From assembly GCF_026013415.1 (NCBI RefSeq), contig NZ_JAPDOK010000004.1, positions 124,001 to 188,000 on the forward strand: a DNA stretch of 64,000 nt, in the 5' to 3' direction. The DNA comes from Sphingomonas caeni (GTDB lineage Bacteria > Pseudomonadota > Alphaproteobacteria > Sphingomonadales > Sphingomonadaceae). The translations under genes were made by a program, and so were the position numbers. Under the pieces are notes generated by a model. The model saw only the letters and a program-made list of their open reading frames with translations, was not told the DNA's origin and made no database searches. Shown piece by piece: positions 51,724 to 60,728 of this stretch (within the stretch, counting starts at the first letter, position 1; each line of letters begins with the position of its first letter).

Positions 51724-54179
51724 TCATCACCGCGCCGGTCAAGGGCTGGGCCGCGCCGCTCAGCGAAGTCCCCGATCCGGTCTTCGCCGATCGCATGATG
51801 GGCGACGGGGTCGCGATCCATCCGGCGGGATCGACGGTCGTGGCGCCGTGCGACGGGGTGGTGGCGGCGCTCCACGCCGCGCGGCATGCGGTTACGGTTC
51901 GCCACCAAAGCGGCGCCGAAATCCTGATCCATATCGGGCTGGAGACCGTGGCGCTGGGCGGCAAGGGCTTCCGCGCGCTGACGGTGGAAGGCGCTTCGGT
52001 ATCGCGCGGCGATCCGCTGATCGAATTTGACATGGACGCGGTCGCGCTCGGCGCGGTCAGCCTTGTGACGCCGGTGGTGGTCACCAATGGCGACGCTTTC
52101 CTGATCGAGCGCAGGACGGTGGGGCAAAAGGTCGAGACCGGCGACGCGCTGATGGTGTTGAGCCCGATCACGCCCCCGCTCTGGTCCGCCATCGATGGCG
52201 ACACCTTCACGCGAACCGTCGCCATCCCGCTCGCCCATGGCATCCATGCGCGCCCCGCCGCGCGCATCGGCGCGGCCGCGCGTGCCTTTGATGCGCAGGT
52301 CGAGATCGTCAGCGGGGACCGGCGCGTGAACGCGCATCACGCGGTGGCGCTGATGGGGCTGGGGCTTGGCCAGGGCGAACAGGTCGTCATCGAAGCGCGC
52401 GGGCGCGAAGCCGAAGCGGCGCTGGCGGCGGTCGGCGATCTGATCGAGGGGATGGAGGAGGCCGTGGCTGCGGCGCCCATGGCCACGCCGCCCGCCGAGA
52501 TTCCCGAAGGCGCGCTGGCGGGTGTCACCGCCGCGTCGGGCCTCGCCATCGGCAGGGCGGCCTGGCTCGCCGCCGAAGCGATCGAGATCGCGCCGGACGC
52601 GGCCGATGCCGCTGCCGAAAGCGCGGCGCTCGACGCTGCACTGGAGCGCGTGCGCAACCGCATCGCCACAGCCGCCGATGGAGATAGCGAGGCCCAGTGC
52701 CATATCCTCGACGCCCATCTCGCCTTTTTGGGCGATGCCGACCTCCTCGCCGCCGCCCGCACGCGGATCGCCGCGGGCCGCAGCGCCGGGCAGGGCTGGC
52801 GCGAGGCGATCGCCGCGCAGACCGCGCAGCTCCGCGCGTCGGGCAATCCCCGTTTCGCCGAACGCGCCGCCGATCTCGAAGACCTCGACCATCAGGTCCA
52901 GCTCGCCCTGCTCGGCCGCGCGCCCGAGGCGCGGCGCTTCGCGCCCGGTACGATCCTGCTCGCGAACGACCTGCTCCCCTCGCAGCTGATCGCGCTCGAT
53001 GCCAATGTGACGGGGATTGTGCTCGCCGCGGGCGGTCCGACCTCGCACGCCGCCATCCTCGCCGCCGCGCGCGGGCTGCCGATGCTTGTCGCGACCGGCG
53101 CCGCGCTGGCGGCGATCGAGGCGGGCACCCCGCTGGTGCTCGACGCCGATGCCGGCTTGCTCCACGTCGCGCCTTCCGCCGAGGCGGTCGACGCCCAGCG
53201 CGAACGCTTCGTCCAGCGCGAGTCCGTCCGGGCCGCCGCGCTCGCCGCCGCGCACGATCCCTGCTGCGCCGCCGACGGCACGCGGATCGAACTCTTCGCC
53301 AATCTCGGCTCGGTCGACGATGCTATCCTCGCCGCCGAGCAGGGAGCCGAAGGCTCGGGCCTGGTCCGCACCGAATTCCTGTTCATGGATCGCGCCGCCG
53401 CGCCCGGCGAGGACGAGCAATGCGCAACCTATCAGGCGATCGCGGACGCCATGACCGGCCGACCGGTCATCATCCGGCTGCTCGATATCGGCGGCGACAA
53501 GCCCGCGCCCTGGCTGCCGATGGCGGTGGAGAGGAACCCGATGCTGGGCGTGCGCGGCGTGCGCGTCAGCCTCGCGCATCCCGAATTGCTCGACGTCCAG
53601 CTCCGCGCGATCCTGCGCGTGAAGGGCGATTGCCGGATCATGGCGCCGATGATCAGCGGCCTCGACGAGCTTCGCGCCGTCCGCGCCGCACTGGCCCGCG
53701 CCGCTGCCGAGCTCGGCCTTCCCGCCGCCCCGCTCGGCGTGATGATCGAGACCCCGGCCGCCGCGACGATCGCCGATCTGATCGCTGCCGAAGCCGATTT
53801 CCTCTCGATCGGCACCAACGATCTCACCCAATACACGCTGGCGATGGACCGCGAGAATGGCGCGGTCGCCGCGGGCGTCGATGCGCTGCATCCCGCCGTC
53901 CTCCGCCTGATCGCGATGAGCTGCGTGGGCGGCGCCGGGCACAGGCGTCCGGTCGGCGTGTGCGGGGGGCTGGCCTCCGACCGATTGGGTATCCCGCTGC
54001 TGCTCGGGCTCGGCGTCACCGAACTGTCGGTCGCGCCGGGCTTCGTCCCCGAGGCCAAGGCGCTGGTCCGCCGGCTCGATCTCGCCACGTGCCGCACGCT
54101 CGCCGATCGGGCGCTCGCGCTCGGTTCCGCCGCCGAAATCCGCGCGCTCGTCCGCGCCACGCTCGAGGAGCTCAACTGA
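51711..54179 (+). CDS. PTS EIIA–HPr–enzyme I fusion protein for GlcNAc
   Basis: An 822-residue multiphosphoryl transfer protein starting after GGGGGAAG. EIIA-Glc type domain (1-150) with H74 in EILIHIGLET. HPr domain (about 167-250) with H179 in GIHARPA. Enzyme I (about 265-822) with phosphohistidine H446 in GGPTSHAAI, PEP-binding SIGTNDLTQYTLAMDR and the active-site Cys in VGVCGGLASD. It brings all soluble phosphotransfer steps into one chain, so this pathway needs no separate EI or HPr. It works with the EIIBC gene that follows by one-base overlap. Confidence 0.95.
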   Translation: MADLIITAPVKGWAAPLSEVPDPVFADRMMGDGVAIHPAGSTVVAPCDGVVAALHAARHAVTVRHQSGAEILIHIGLETVALGGKGFRALTVEGASVSRGDPLIEFDMDAVALGAVSLVTPVVVTNGDAFLIERRTVGQKVETGDALMVLSPITPPLWSAIDGDTFTRTVAIPLAHGIHARPAARIGAAARAFDAQVEIVSGDRRVNAHHAVALMGLGLGQGEQVVIEARGREAEAALAAVGDLIEGMEEAVAAAPMATPPAEIPEGALAGVTAASGLAIGRAAWLAAEAIEIAPDAADAAAESAALDAALERVRNRIATAADGDSEAQCHILDAHLAFLGDADLLAAARTRIAAGRSAGQGWREAIAAQTAQLRASGNPRFAERAADLEDLDHQVQLALLGRAPEARRFAPGTILLANDLLPSQLIALDANVTGIVLAAGGPTSHAAILAAARGLPMLVATGAALAAIEAGTPLVLDADAGLLHVAPSAEAVDAQRERFVQRESVRAAALAAAHDPCCAADGTRIELFANLGSVDDAILAAEQGAEGSGLVRTEFLFMDRAAAPGEDEQCATYQAIADAMTGRPVIIRLLDIGGDKPAPWLPMAVERNPMLGVRGVRVSLAHPELLDVQLRAILRVKGDCRIMAPMISGLDELRAVRAALARAAAELGLPAAPLGVMIETPAAATIADLIAAEADFLSIGTNDLTQYTLAMDRENGAVAAGVDALHPAVLRLIAMSCVGGAGHRRPVGVCGGLASDRLGIPLLLGLGVTELSVAPGFVPEAKALVRRLDLATCRTLADRALALGSAAEIRALVRATLEELN

Positions 54180-55852
54180 TGCGCAAGGCCATCGAAACGC
54201 TTCAGCCCCTCGGCCGCGCGCTGATGCTGCCGATCGCGGTGCTGCCCGTCGCGGCGTTGCTGCTGCGGCTCGGCCAGCCCGATCTGCTCGACATCGCATT
54301 CGTGAGCGCCGCGGGCGATGCGATCTTCAACCATCTGGGGCTGCTGTTCGCGGTGGGCGTGGCGACGGGCTTTGCACGCGACGGCAATGGCGCCGCGGCG
54401 CTTGCCGGGGTGGTCTGCTTCCTCGTGACGGGGCAGGGGCTCAAGCTCTTCATCGCGGTGCCGCCCGAGGCGATCCAGGCCTTTACCGGCGACGCGGTCA
54501 AACTGGCCACCAACGCCTTCAAGGATGGCGCGGTGGCCAAGCTCGAAGTGCCGATCGGCATCCTTTCCGGCCTGATCGGCGGCAATTTCTACAATCGTTT
54601 CTCGGGGATCAAGCTGCCAGAATATCTGGCCTTTTTCGGCGGGCGGCGCTTCGTGCCGATCGCCGCGGGCGTCGCCGGGCTCGTGCTCGCCGGGCTGATC
54701 GGCCTGGGCTATGAACAGATCACCACCGGCATGGACACCGCCAGCCGCGCGGTCGTGGGCGCGGGCGGGGTCGGGCTGTTCGCGTTCGGCGTGATCAACC
54801 GGCTGCTGATCGTCACCGGGCTGCATCACATCATCAACAATATCGCCTGGTTCGTGGTCGGCGATTTCCAGGGCACCACTGGCGACCTACGCCGCTTCTT
54901 CGCGGGCGATCCGAGCGCGGGGGCGTTCATGTCGGGCTTCTTCCCGGTGATGATGTTCGGCCTGCCCGCCGCCTGCCTCGCCATGTACCACGAGGCGCGG
55001 CCCGAGCGGCGCAAGGCGGTCGCGGGCATGTTCTTCAGCCTCGCGCTCACCAGCTTCCTGACCGGCGTGACCGAGCCGATCGAGTTCACCTTCATGTTCC
55101 TGGCGCCCCTGCTCTATCTGATCCATGCGGTGCTGACCGGCATCGCGATGGCGCTGATGGACGCGCTCAACGTGAAGCTGGGCTTCGGCTTTTCCGCCGG
55201 ACTGTTCGACTATGTGCTGAACTTCGGCAAGGCGACCAACCCCTGGCTGCTGCTGCCGGTCGGCGGGGTCTATGCGCTGCTCTATTATGGCTTGTTCCGG
55301 GTGGTGATCCGCAAGTTCGATCTGAAGACCCCGGGGCGCGAGGCCGACGAAGCCCCGGCGCCCGCGCCGGCGGTCGCCGCCCTTCCGCGCGGCTCGGCCT
55401 TCGTCGCGGCGTTCGGCGGCGCGGCCAATCTGGAGAGCGTCGATGCCTGCACCACCCGGCTTCGACTGATCGTCAGGGATCAGGCCGCGATCGACGAGGC
55501 GGCGCTCAAGGCGCTCGGCTCGCGCGGGATCGTCAAGCCATCGGCCAAGGCGGTGCAGGTGGTGCTCGGGCCCATCGCCGATGCCGTGGCGATGGAGATG
55601 CGCGATGCGATGGGGGCGGCGGGGGCGGGCACGCCTGCGACCACCACCACCGCGCGCGCCGATCTGTCTCCCGCGCTGGTGACGGCGCTCGGCGGCGCCG
55701 ATAATATTCGCGACGCCACCCGCCTTCATGGCCGCCTGCGAATCCAGCTGATCGACGCCGCGCGCAGCAATCTCGAGGCAGCGTCGGCCGGCTTCCGCGG
55801 CGCCGTCGCGCTGCCGGGCAATGTCGTTCACCTGCTCGAGGGACCGGCCTAG
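54179..55852 (+). CDS. nagE: PTS N-acetylglucosamine transporter EIIBC, with a second degenerate EIIB
   Basis: A 557-residue protein. EIIC membrane domain (about 1-380) with LQPLGRALMLPIAVLPVAALLLRLG, LHHIINNIAW and TGVTEPIEFTFMF. EIIB domain (about 400-473) with the phosphorylated C424 in DACTTRLR. A further EIIB-like copy (about 475-557) begins GGADNIRDATRLHGRLRI, in which the Cys position is Leu, so it cannot carry phosphate. With the EIIA-HPr-EI protein it forms a full GlcNAc PTS. Its TAG stop sits in a CTAG shared with the convergent gene. Confidence 0.94.
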   Translation: MRKAIETLQPLGRALMLPIAVLPVAALLLRLGQPDLLDIAFVSAAGDAIFNHLGLLFAVGVATGFARDGNGAAALAGVVCFLVTGQGLKLFIAVPPEAIQAFTGDAVKLATNAFKDGAVAKLEVPIGILSGLIGGNFYNRFSGIKLPEYLAFFGGRRFVPIAAGVAGLVLAGLIGLGYEQITTGMDTASRAVVGAGGVGLFAFGVINRLLIVTGLHHIINNIAWFVVGDFQGTTGDLRRFFAGDPSAGAFMSGFFPVMMFGLPAACLAMYHEARPERRKAVAGMFFSLALTSFLTGVTEPIEFTFMFLAPLLYLIHAVLTGIAMALMDALNVKLGFGFSAGLFDYVLNFGKATNPWLLLPVGGVYALLYYGLFRVVIRKFDLKTPGREADEAPAPAPAVAALPRGSAFVAAFGGAANLESVDACTTRLRLIVRDQAAIDEAALKALGSRGIVKPSAKAVQVVLGPIADAVAMEMRDAMGAAGAGTPATTTTARADLSPALVTALGGADNIRDATRLHGRLRIQLIDAARSNLEAASAGFRGAVALPGNVVHLLEGPA

Positions 55853-57165
55853 CGAGCCCGCGCCAGCATCACGCGCGAGAGGATAGCGGGCGCGAACAGG
55901 CTTGGCGGCGGATCGATCATATTGGCGACGCGGATGAACGCCCGCGACACCACCGGGTCCCTGGCCGCGGCGCGATGGACCCGGCCGATATAGCGGTTGA
56001 TCACCCGCGCCGGGAGCGAGGCCCTTGTGGTCACATCGGGATGGCGAAGATCGTTGCCGGCGGAGACGGCCCAGGCGCGATCGATGATGGCGTCGGCCTT
56101 GGCGAAGAAGGCGGGGGCGAGCGACGGTTCGCGTGCGCGCAACAGCCGGTCGAGGATTTCGGATTGCTCGGCCGCGACCGTCATGCCCTGGCCATAGACC
56201 GGGTTGAAGCTGCAGATCGCGTCGGCAAAGGGAAGATAGCCTGACGGAAAGCGCATCCCGGCGAAGCGCCGGCGGCGGCTGGCCGGATAGTTGAAGCTCG
56301 CAAAGTCGCTGAGCGGTTCGCCGCGGGCCATCACCTCGGCGATGTCCTGCGTCGGCAAGGACCGGGCGAAGGCCAGATAGCCGGCCTCGTCGGCGGGCGG
56401 ATGATCGCCGAAATAGCCGCCGATCGTCACCATCCAGCCGTCCTCGCCATGCGCGACGATCACCCCGGTCCGCCAATTGGGCGGTCCGCCGGGGATGATC
56501 ACGGCGATGCGGCCGCCGAGATCCCCCTCACGCCGGCGATAGACGCGGCGGGTATAGCCAAGGCCGATCTCGATCGCCTCTTCCGGCGCCGCGTCGAAAC
56601 CCCATTTCCGGAGCACGAGCGCGACCGGCGCGCCGCGGCCGCGCGCGTCGACCACGAGGTCGGCCGCGATATGCTCCGCCGCGCCGCCAGCGGTTCGGAC
56701 CACCGCGCCCGTGACCCGCGCGTTCTCCGGATCATAGACCACATCGTCGATGGCGAGTCCGTCGCGCACGAAGACATTGGGCCGTTCGAGCAAGTGCCGG
56801 CGAAGCCGGTATTCGAGCAGCGGACGCGGCACCGCGACAGCGGTAAGGCCCGTTTCGACGGGACGCAGCACCACGCCATAGCCCAGATAGCCCACCTTCT
56901 GGCCGACATCGCCGTCGGCGCCGCCATGCGCGATGAGGTCGGCGGTGAAGCCCGGAAACCAGGTCTCCATGATCGCCAGGCCTCGGGCAAGGAGACCATG
57001 GGCGTGACGGCCTTGCGGAACGCCCTTGCGGGACTCGGGACCGTTGGGGAGTGCATCGCGCTCGACAAGGGTCACCGCCTTGAAATGCCCCGACAGCGCG
57101 CGCGCGGCGAGCAGGCCGCCGACCCCGGCGCCAAGGACGAGCGCATGTTCGCGGCGGGCGCTCAT
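55849..57165 (-). CDS. FAD-dependent monooxygenase/epoxidase-like protein
   Basis: A 438-residue flavoprotein starting at ATG 57165. The N-terminal Rossmann motif LGAGVGGLLAARAL binds FAD, ERDALPNGPESRKGVPQGRHAHGLL matches the LasC/halogenase-like oxygenase group, and FADAICSFNPVYGQGMTVAAEQSE is the second FAD region. There is no signal peptide. The start overlaps the DUF418 gene stop (ATGA), so the two are co-transcribed leftward. The substrate is unknown, possibly a membrane lipid or isoprenoid given its partner. Confidence 0.88.
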   Translation of the reverse strand: MSARREHALVLGAGVGGLLAARALSGHFKAVTLVERDALPNGPESRKGVPQGRHAHGLLARGLAIMETWFPGFTADLIAHGGADGDVGQKVGYLGYGVVLRPVETGLTAVAVPRPLLEYRLRRHLLERPNVFVRDGLAIDDVVYDPENARVTGAVVRTAGGAAEHIAADLVVDARGRGAPVALVLRKWGFDAAPEEAIEIGLGYTRRVYRRREGDLGGRIAVIIPGGPPNWRTGVIVAHGEDGWMVTIGGYFGDHPPADEAGYLAFARSLPTQDIAEVMARGEPLSDFASFNYPASRRRRFAGMRFPSGYLPFADAICSFNPVYGQGMTVAAEQSEILDRLLRAREPSLAPAFFAKADAIIDRAWAVSAGNDLRHPDVTTRASLPARVINRYIGRVHRAAARDPVVSRAFIRVANMIDPPPSLFAPAILSRVMLARAR

Positions 57166-58514
57166 CGCGGTATCGCCGAGGCGGATAGCGCCGGGGTCAA
57201 GGCGGGCGCGCCGTTGCGGGGCACGCTCCATCTTCCATAGGCGATGGCGCGCAGAACATATTCCGCCGGGCCCATGGCAAAGCCGCGCAGCCATAGCCGG
57301 CAGAAAATGGCGGTCACGATCCAGATCGCCGCCGCGATCCCCATCAACTCGGCGAAGCTGAAGGCGCCGACATAGCCAAGGCCGTAAAACAGCGATGATG
57401 TCAGGATCGATTGCAGCGAATAGGTGGTGAGCGCCATCCGGCCGAGCGCGCGGACCGTGGCCGCGCGTCCGAACCAACCCGACCGGAACGCCGCGACCAG
57501 CGCGCCGACATGGCCGAGCGTGACGAGGATCCGCCCGAGATTGTAACTGCCGCCGCTGAAGACCGCGACCGATACGGCGGATGCGCTGACATCGACGTCG
57601 AATCCGGTCCGCGCGGTGAGCACGAGCGCCACGATGCGGATCGCCAGGCCGCCGCCATAGCCGATCAGCATCAGCCAGACATAGGTCGCGCGCGACGCCG
57701 CGCCGGTGAGGATGCCGAGCCGGAACAGCGCCATGCCCAACAGCATCGTGCCGATGCCCTCGAGCAGCAGGATCCAGCCGAGTGCGGAAATATTATACTG
57801 GGTCCAGAAACCGGCGCTCCATTGGAACAGCGAGCTCAGATGGGTGCGCTCGGCCTTTGCGGATGCGATGCTGGCCGGCGACGGATGGTTGGCCTCGCGT
57901 GCGGTTTCATAGGCCTGGATCGCCTTTTTTTGCTCGGGCGTAAGCGGCTTGTTGGCGGCTGCCGCGGCGGCGGCGGGCACGCTCGCCTGCAACAGTTCCG
58001 CCCGCGATTTGCTGTACATCGCATAGTTTGCGGACAGAACCGTGAGCATCAGCGTGCCGGCAATGATCAGGGTGCGCGGTCTCGCCGTCCGGAAGGCGAG
58101 CAGGAAGAGGCCGCAGATGCCATAGGACCAGAGGATCTCGCCGGGCCACAGGAACACCGCCCATTGCACCAGGCCCAGGAACATCAGCGCGAGGCATCGC
58201 CGCGCCCAGACGTCGAAGGGTGCGGCCTGGGGATTCTCGCCCTCGGCGCTCCGCAGCATCAGCAGCATGCCCGCGCCGAACAGCAGCTCGAACAGCCCGC
58301 GCATCGTCCCTTCGAAGAACAGGTCCTGGATGCCCCAGCTGATCCAGTTGAGGTCCCAGCGCGCCGGCAGATCCGGGGCCGGCCGCTCGGTGAGCCGGCC
58401 CATATAGGGAATATTCATGAGCAGGATGCCGCAGATCGCGACGCCGCGCAGGAAATCGAGTGTCTCGATCCGACGCTCCGGCTGCACCGGCGCCGGCTGA
58501 TTCAATACGGACAT
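57162..58514 (-). CDS. DUF418 domain membrane protein
   Basis: A 450-residue polytopic protein. It begins RIETLDFLRGVAICGILLMNIPYM, the acyltransferase-3/NagX-like start of DUF418 proteins, has about ten helices, and ends with the DUF418 core GRMALTTYSLQSILTSSLFYGLGYVGAF. A soluble Ala/Lys-rich insert lies at about residues 190-250. DUF418 proteins are suspected membrane acyl carriers or transferases. It is transcribed as the first gene of a pair with the FAD monooxygenase. Confidence 0.88.
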   Translation of the reverse strand: MSVLNQPAPVQPERRIETLDFLRGVAICGILLMNIPYMGRLTERPAPDLPARWDLNWISWGIQDLFFEGTMRGLFELLFGAGMLLMLRSAEGENPQAAPFDVWARRCLALMFLGLVQWAVFLWPGEILWSYGICGLFLLAFRTARPRTLIIAGTLMLTVLSANYAMYSKSRAELLQASVPAAAAAAANKPLTPEQKKAIQAYETAREANHPSPASIASAKAERTHLSSLFQWSAGFWTQYNISALGWILLLEGIGTMLLGMALFRLGILTGAASRATYVWLMLIGYGGGLAIRIVALVLTARTGFDVDVSASAVSVAVFSGGSYNLGRILVTLGHVGALVAAFRSGWFGRAATVRALGRMALTTYSLQSILTSSLFYGLGYVGAFSFAELMGIAAAIWIVTAIFCRLWLRGFAMGPAEYVLRAIAYGRWSVPRNGAPALTPALSASAIPR

Positions 58515-58619
58515 TGAGGCCCCTTGTCTGACTGTCCTGCGGCTACGCCGGATGCGCCGCGATTGGATGCACGGCGCCGCGCGGGGCACGGGGCGCGTCA
58601 CCCGATTTTTGGCGGTCCT

Positions 58620-58647
58620 GCATCCGAACCGCGGGCGCCCGCGGTAA
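58620..58647 (+). promoter_or_regulatory. Putative ECF-sigma promoter of the fasciclin operon
   Basis: GCATCC (58620-58625) and CGGTAA (58642-58647) are separated by 16 bp. The same elements and spacing occur upstream of three other transcripts in this region. The start codon lies 88 bp downstream. Confidence 0.6.
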
Positions 58648-58734
58648 CCGGGGCCGAGTGAACATTCCGCGGCTGGCCCGGCATCCCCCGCCGCGCCGCA
58701 CGCGGCCACTCATGTCCACACGCAGGAGTCCATC

Positions 58735-59292
58735 ATGAAGAAGCTTCTCACCACCGCCATCGCGGCGGGGCTCGCCTCGCTCTCGATCGCTTCGGTCGCG
58801 GTCGCGCAAGGCGGTCCGGTCATGGTCGGCGGCGCGCCGATGTATGCCAACAAGAACATCATCCAGAACGCCGTCAATTCGAAGGATCACACCACGCTCG
58901 TCGCCGCGGTCAAGGCCGCCGGGCTGGTCGACACGCTTTCGGGCCCCGGGCCCTTCACCGTGTTCGCGCCGGTCAACGCGGCGTTCGCCAAGCTGCCCGC
59001 GGGCACCGTTCCTTCGCTGCTCAAGCCCGAGAACAAAGGAACGCTCACCAAGGTGCTCACCTACCATGTCGTGGCGGGCCGCTGGTCGGCGATGCAGCTG
59101 CGCCAGAAGATCCAGGCCGGCGGCGGCACCGCGATGCTCAAGACGGTCGAGGGCGGCACGCTCCGCGTCCGCGCGATGGGCCGCCGGCTCCAGCTGATCG
59201 ACGCCAAGGGCGGCATGTCGATGATCACGATCGCCGACGTCAACCAGAGCAACGGCGTCATCCACGTCGTCGACACCGTCCTGATGCCGTAA
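58735..59292 (+). CDS. Exported fasciclin-domain protein
   Basis: A 185-residue protein with a signal peptide ending near AVAQ (residue 25) and one FAS1 domain. The H1 box reads TTLVAAVKAAGLVDTLSGPGPFTVFAPVNAAFAKLP and the H2 end NGVIHVVDTVLMP. It is similar to periplasmic or secreted Nex18/MPT70-like fasciclins. It leads an apparent operon with cytochrome b561 and a Mo oxidoreductase and has the shared ECF-like promoter. Function in bacteria is poorly defined; envelope stress or redox is likely. Confidence 0.93.
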   Translation: MKKLLTTAIAAGLASLSIASVAVAQGGPVMVGGAPMYANKNIIQNAVNSKDHTTLVAAVKAAGLVDTLSGPGPFTVFAPVNAAFAKLPAGTVPSLLKPENKGTLTKVLTYHVVAGRWSAMQLRQKIQAGGGTAMLKTVEGGTLRVRAMGRRLQLIDAKGGMSMITIADVNQSNGVIHVVDTVLMP

Positions 59293-59330
59293 CCGGCACC
59301 GGACCAGGCAACCGCACGGGGAGCAGGGGC

Positions 59331-59951
59331 ATGATCAGGTTGAAGCGCGCTGCGGGCATCGCCCGGCCGGCCCCGATCCACCCGCTCCTCGTGCGGATTG
59401 CCCATTGGATCAACGCCATCGCGATGGTCGTGATGGTGATGAGCGGCTGGGCGATCCACAATGCCCATCCGATCGCGCCCTTCCTGTTTCCCGAAAGCGT
59501 GACGCTGGGCGGCGGGCTGATCGGGGCGCTGCAATGGCATTTCGCCGCGATGTGGGTGCTCGGCATCAACGGGCTGATCTATCTCGTCTATGGCTTCGCC
59601 TCGGGCCGGTTCGCGCGCAAGCTCAGGCCGATCAGCCTCCGCTCGGCGTTCGACGACACGCTCGCCGCGCTGCGCGGGCGGCTCGGGCATGAGGATCTGT
59701 CGCGGTACAATGGCGTGCAGCGGCTGCTCTATGCCGGCGTGATCGCGCTCGGCGTGCTCGTCGTGGCGAGCGGGATGGCGATCTGGAAGCCGGTGCAGTT
59801 CCCGCTGCTGCGCATCCTGTTCGGCGATTTCGACAATGCCCGCATCGTCCATTTCACGGCGATGACGGGCATCTTCCTGTTCACCCTCATCCATGTTGCG
59901 ATGGCGCTGCTGGTCCCGAAGAGCCTGCGCGCGATGATCCGAGGATATTGA
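59331..59951 (+). CDS. Cytochrome b561-type membrane protein
   Basis: A 206-residue four-helix cytochrome b. His residues in the helices (VRIAHWIN, LQWHFAAMW, ARIVHFTAM, LIHVAMA) can bind two b-hemes. It lacks periplasmic motifs other than short loops. It lies between the fasciclin and molybdopterin oxidoreductase genes and probably passes quinol electrons to or from that enzyme, as MsrQ does for MsrP, though it is not an MsrQ homologue by sequence pattern. Confidence 0.92.
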   Translation: MIRLKRAAGIARPAPIHPLLVRIAHWINAIAMVVMVMSGWAIHNAHPIAPFLFPESVTLGGGLIGALQWHFAAMWVLGINGLIYLVYGFASGRFARKLRPISLRSAFDDTLAALRGRLGHEDLSRYNGVQRLLYAGVIALGVLVVASGMAIWKPVQFPLLRILFGDFDNARIVHFTAMTGIFLFTLIHVAMALLVPKSLRAMIRGY

Positions 59952-59954
59952 GCG

Positions 59955-60719
59955 ATGCGCGAGAAGGACACGGGCTATATCCTGCGCGACGCGGCGGGCC
60001 GGCTGGACCTGCCGACGCGGCGCGCCTTTCTGCGCAGCGCCGCGGGGCTCGGCACGCTCTCGATGCTGTCCGGATGCGACGTGATCGACGGCTTCAGCGC
60101 CGAGCGGGTGCTGGGCGGCATGTCGGACTTCAACGATCGCGTGCAGGCCTGGCTGTTCAATCCGAGACAGCTCGCGCCCGAATATCCGGCCAGCGCGATC
60201 ACCCGGCCCTTCCCGTTCAACTCCTTCTACACCCCCAATTCACCCGATCTCGCGCCGGTGATCGATCCCGTCGGCTTCGTCCTGAACGTGACCGGCAAGG
60301 CCGAGCGCAAGGCGGACTGGACCCTGCCCCAGCTCTACGCACTCCCGCGCTTCACCCAGATCACGCGGCACATCTGCATCGAGGGCTGGAGCGCGATCGG
60401 GAAATGGACCGGCGTCCGCTTCTCCGATTTCCTCGCGCGGATCGGCGCGGACACGCGCGCGAAATACGTCACCTTCCGCTGCGACGACAATTACGTCACC
60501 TCGATCGACATGCCGACCGCGCTGCATCCGCAGACCCAGCTCTGCTTCTGGTTCGACGACCAGATATTGCCGCGCGCCTATGGCTTCCCGATGAAGCTGC
60601 GGATCCCCACCAAGCTCGGTTTCAAGAACCCCAAGCATATCGGGGAGATCGAGATCGGCGACGACTATACCGGCGGCTATTGGGAAACCTACGGCTATAA
60701 CTGGTTCAGCGGGCTTTAG
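59955..60719 (+). CDS. Tat-exported molybdopterin-dependent oxidoreductase (YedY/sulfite-oxidase fold)
   Basis: A 254-residue enzyme. RR22-23 in TRRAFLRSAAGLG is a Tat signal, and LSGC41 looks like a lipobox, so it may be a lipoprotein. The Mo-pterin domain has NSFYTPNS, then ITRHICIEGWSAIGKWTGV with the Mo ligand C141, and RFPMKLRIPTKLGFKNPKHI-like C-terminal features. It is co-oriented with the b561 gene, 3 bp apart. The substrate is not known; methionine sulfoxide-type or other sulfoxide reduction is possible by family analogy. Confidence 0.92.
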   Translation: MREKDTGYILRDAAGRLDLPTRRAFLRSAAGLGTLSMLSGCDVIDGFSAERVLGGMSDFNDRVQAWLFNPRQLAPEYPASAITRPFPFNSFYTPNSPDLAPVIDPVGFVLNVTGKAERKADWTLPQLYALPRFTQITRHICIEGWSAIGKWTGVRFSDFLARIGADTRAKYVTFRCDDNYVTSIDMPTALHPQTQLCFWFDDQILPRAYGFPMKLRIPTKLGFKNPKHIGEIEIGDDYTGGYWETYGYNWFSGL

Positions 60720-60728
60720 GACACGCCG

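Noticed and set aside
58531..58560. Fifth copy of the GCATCC promoter upstream of the DUF418 gene (minus strand)
   Set aside because: GCATCC is present but no GTA-type element occurs 16 bp downstream, so the match is only partial.
57162..58709. Extending the DUF418 protein upstream of 58514
   Set aside because: The added residues are Arg-rich, lack a ribosome-binding site, and precede the conserved RIETLDFLRG start.
59948..60700. Alternative plus-strand frame overlapping the Mo oxidoreductase
   Set aside because: The neighbouring frame has Tat signal and Mo-pterin motifs; this one is Arg-rich and featureless.
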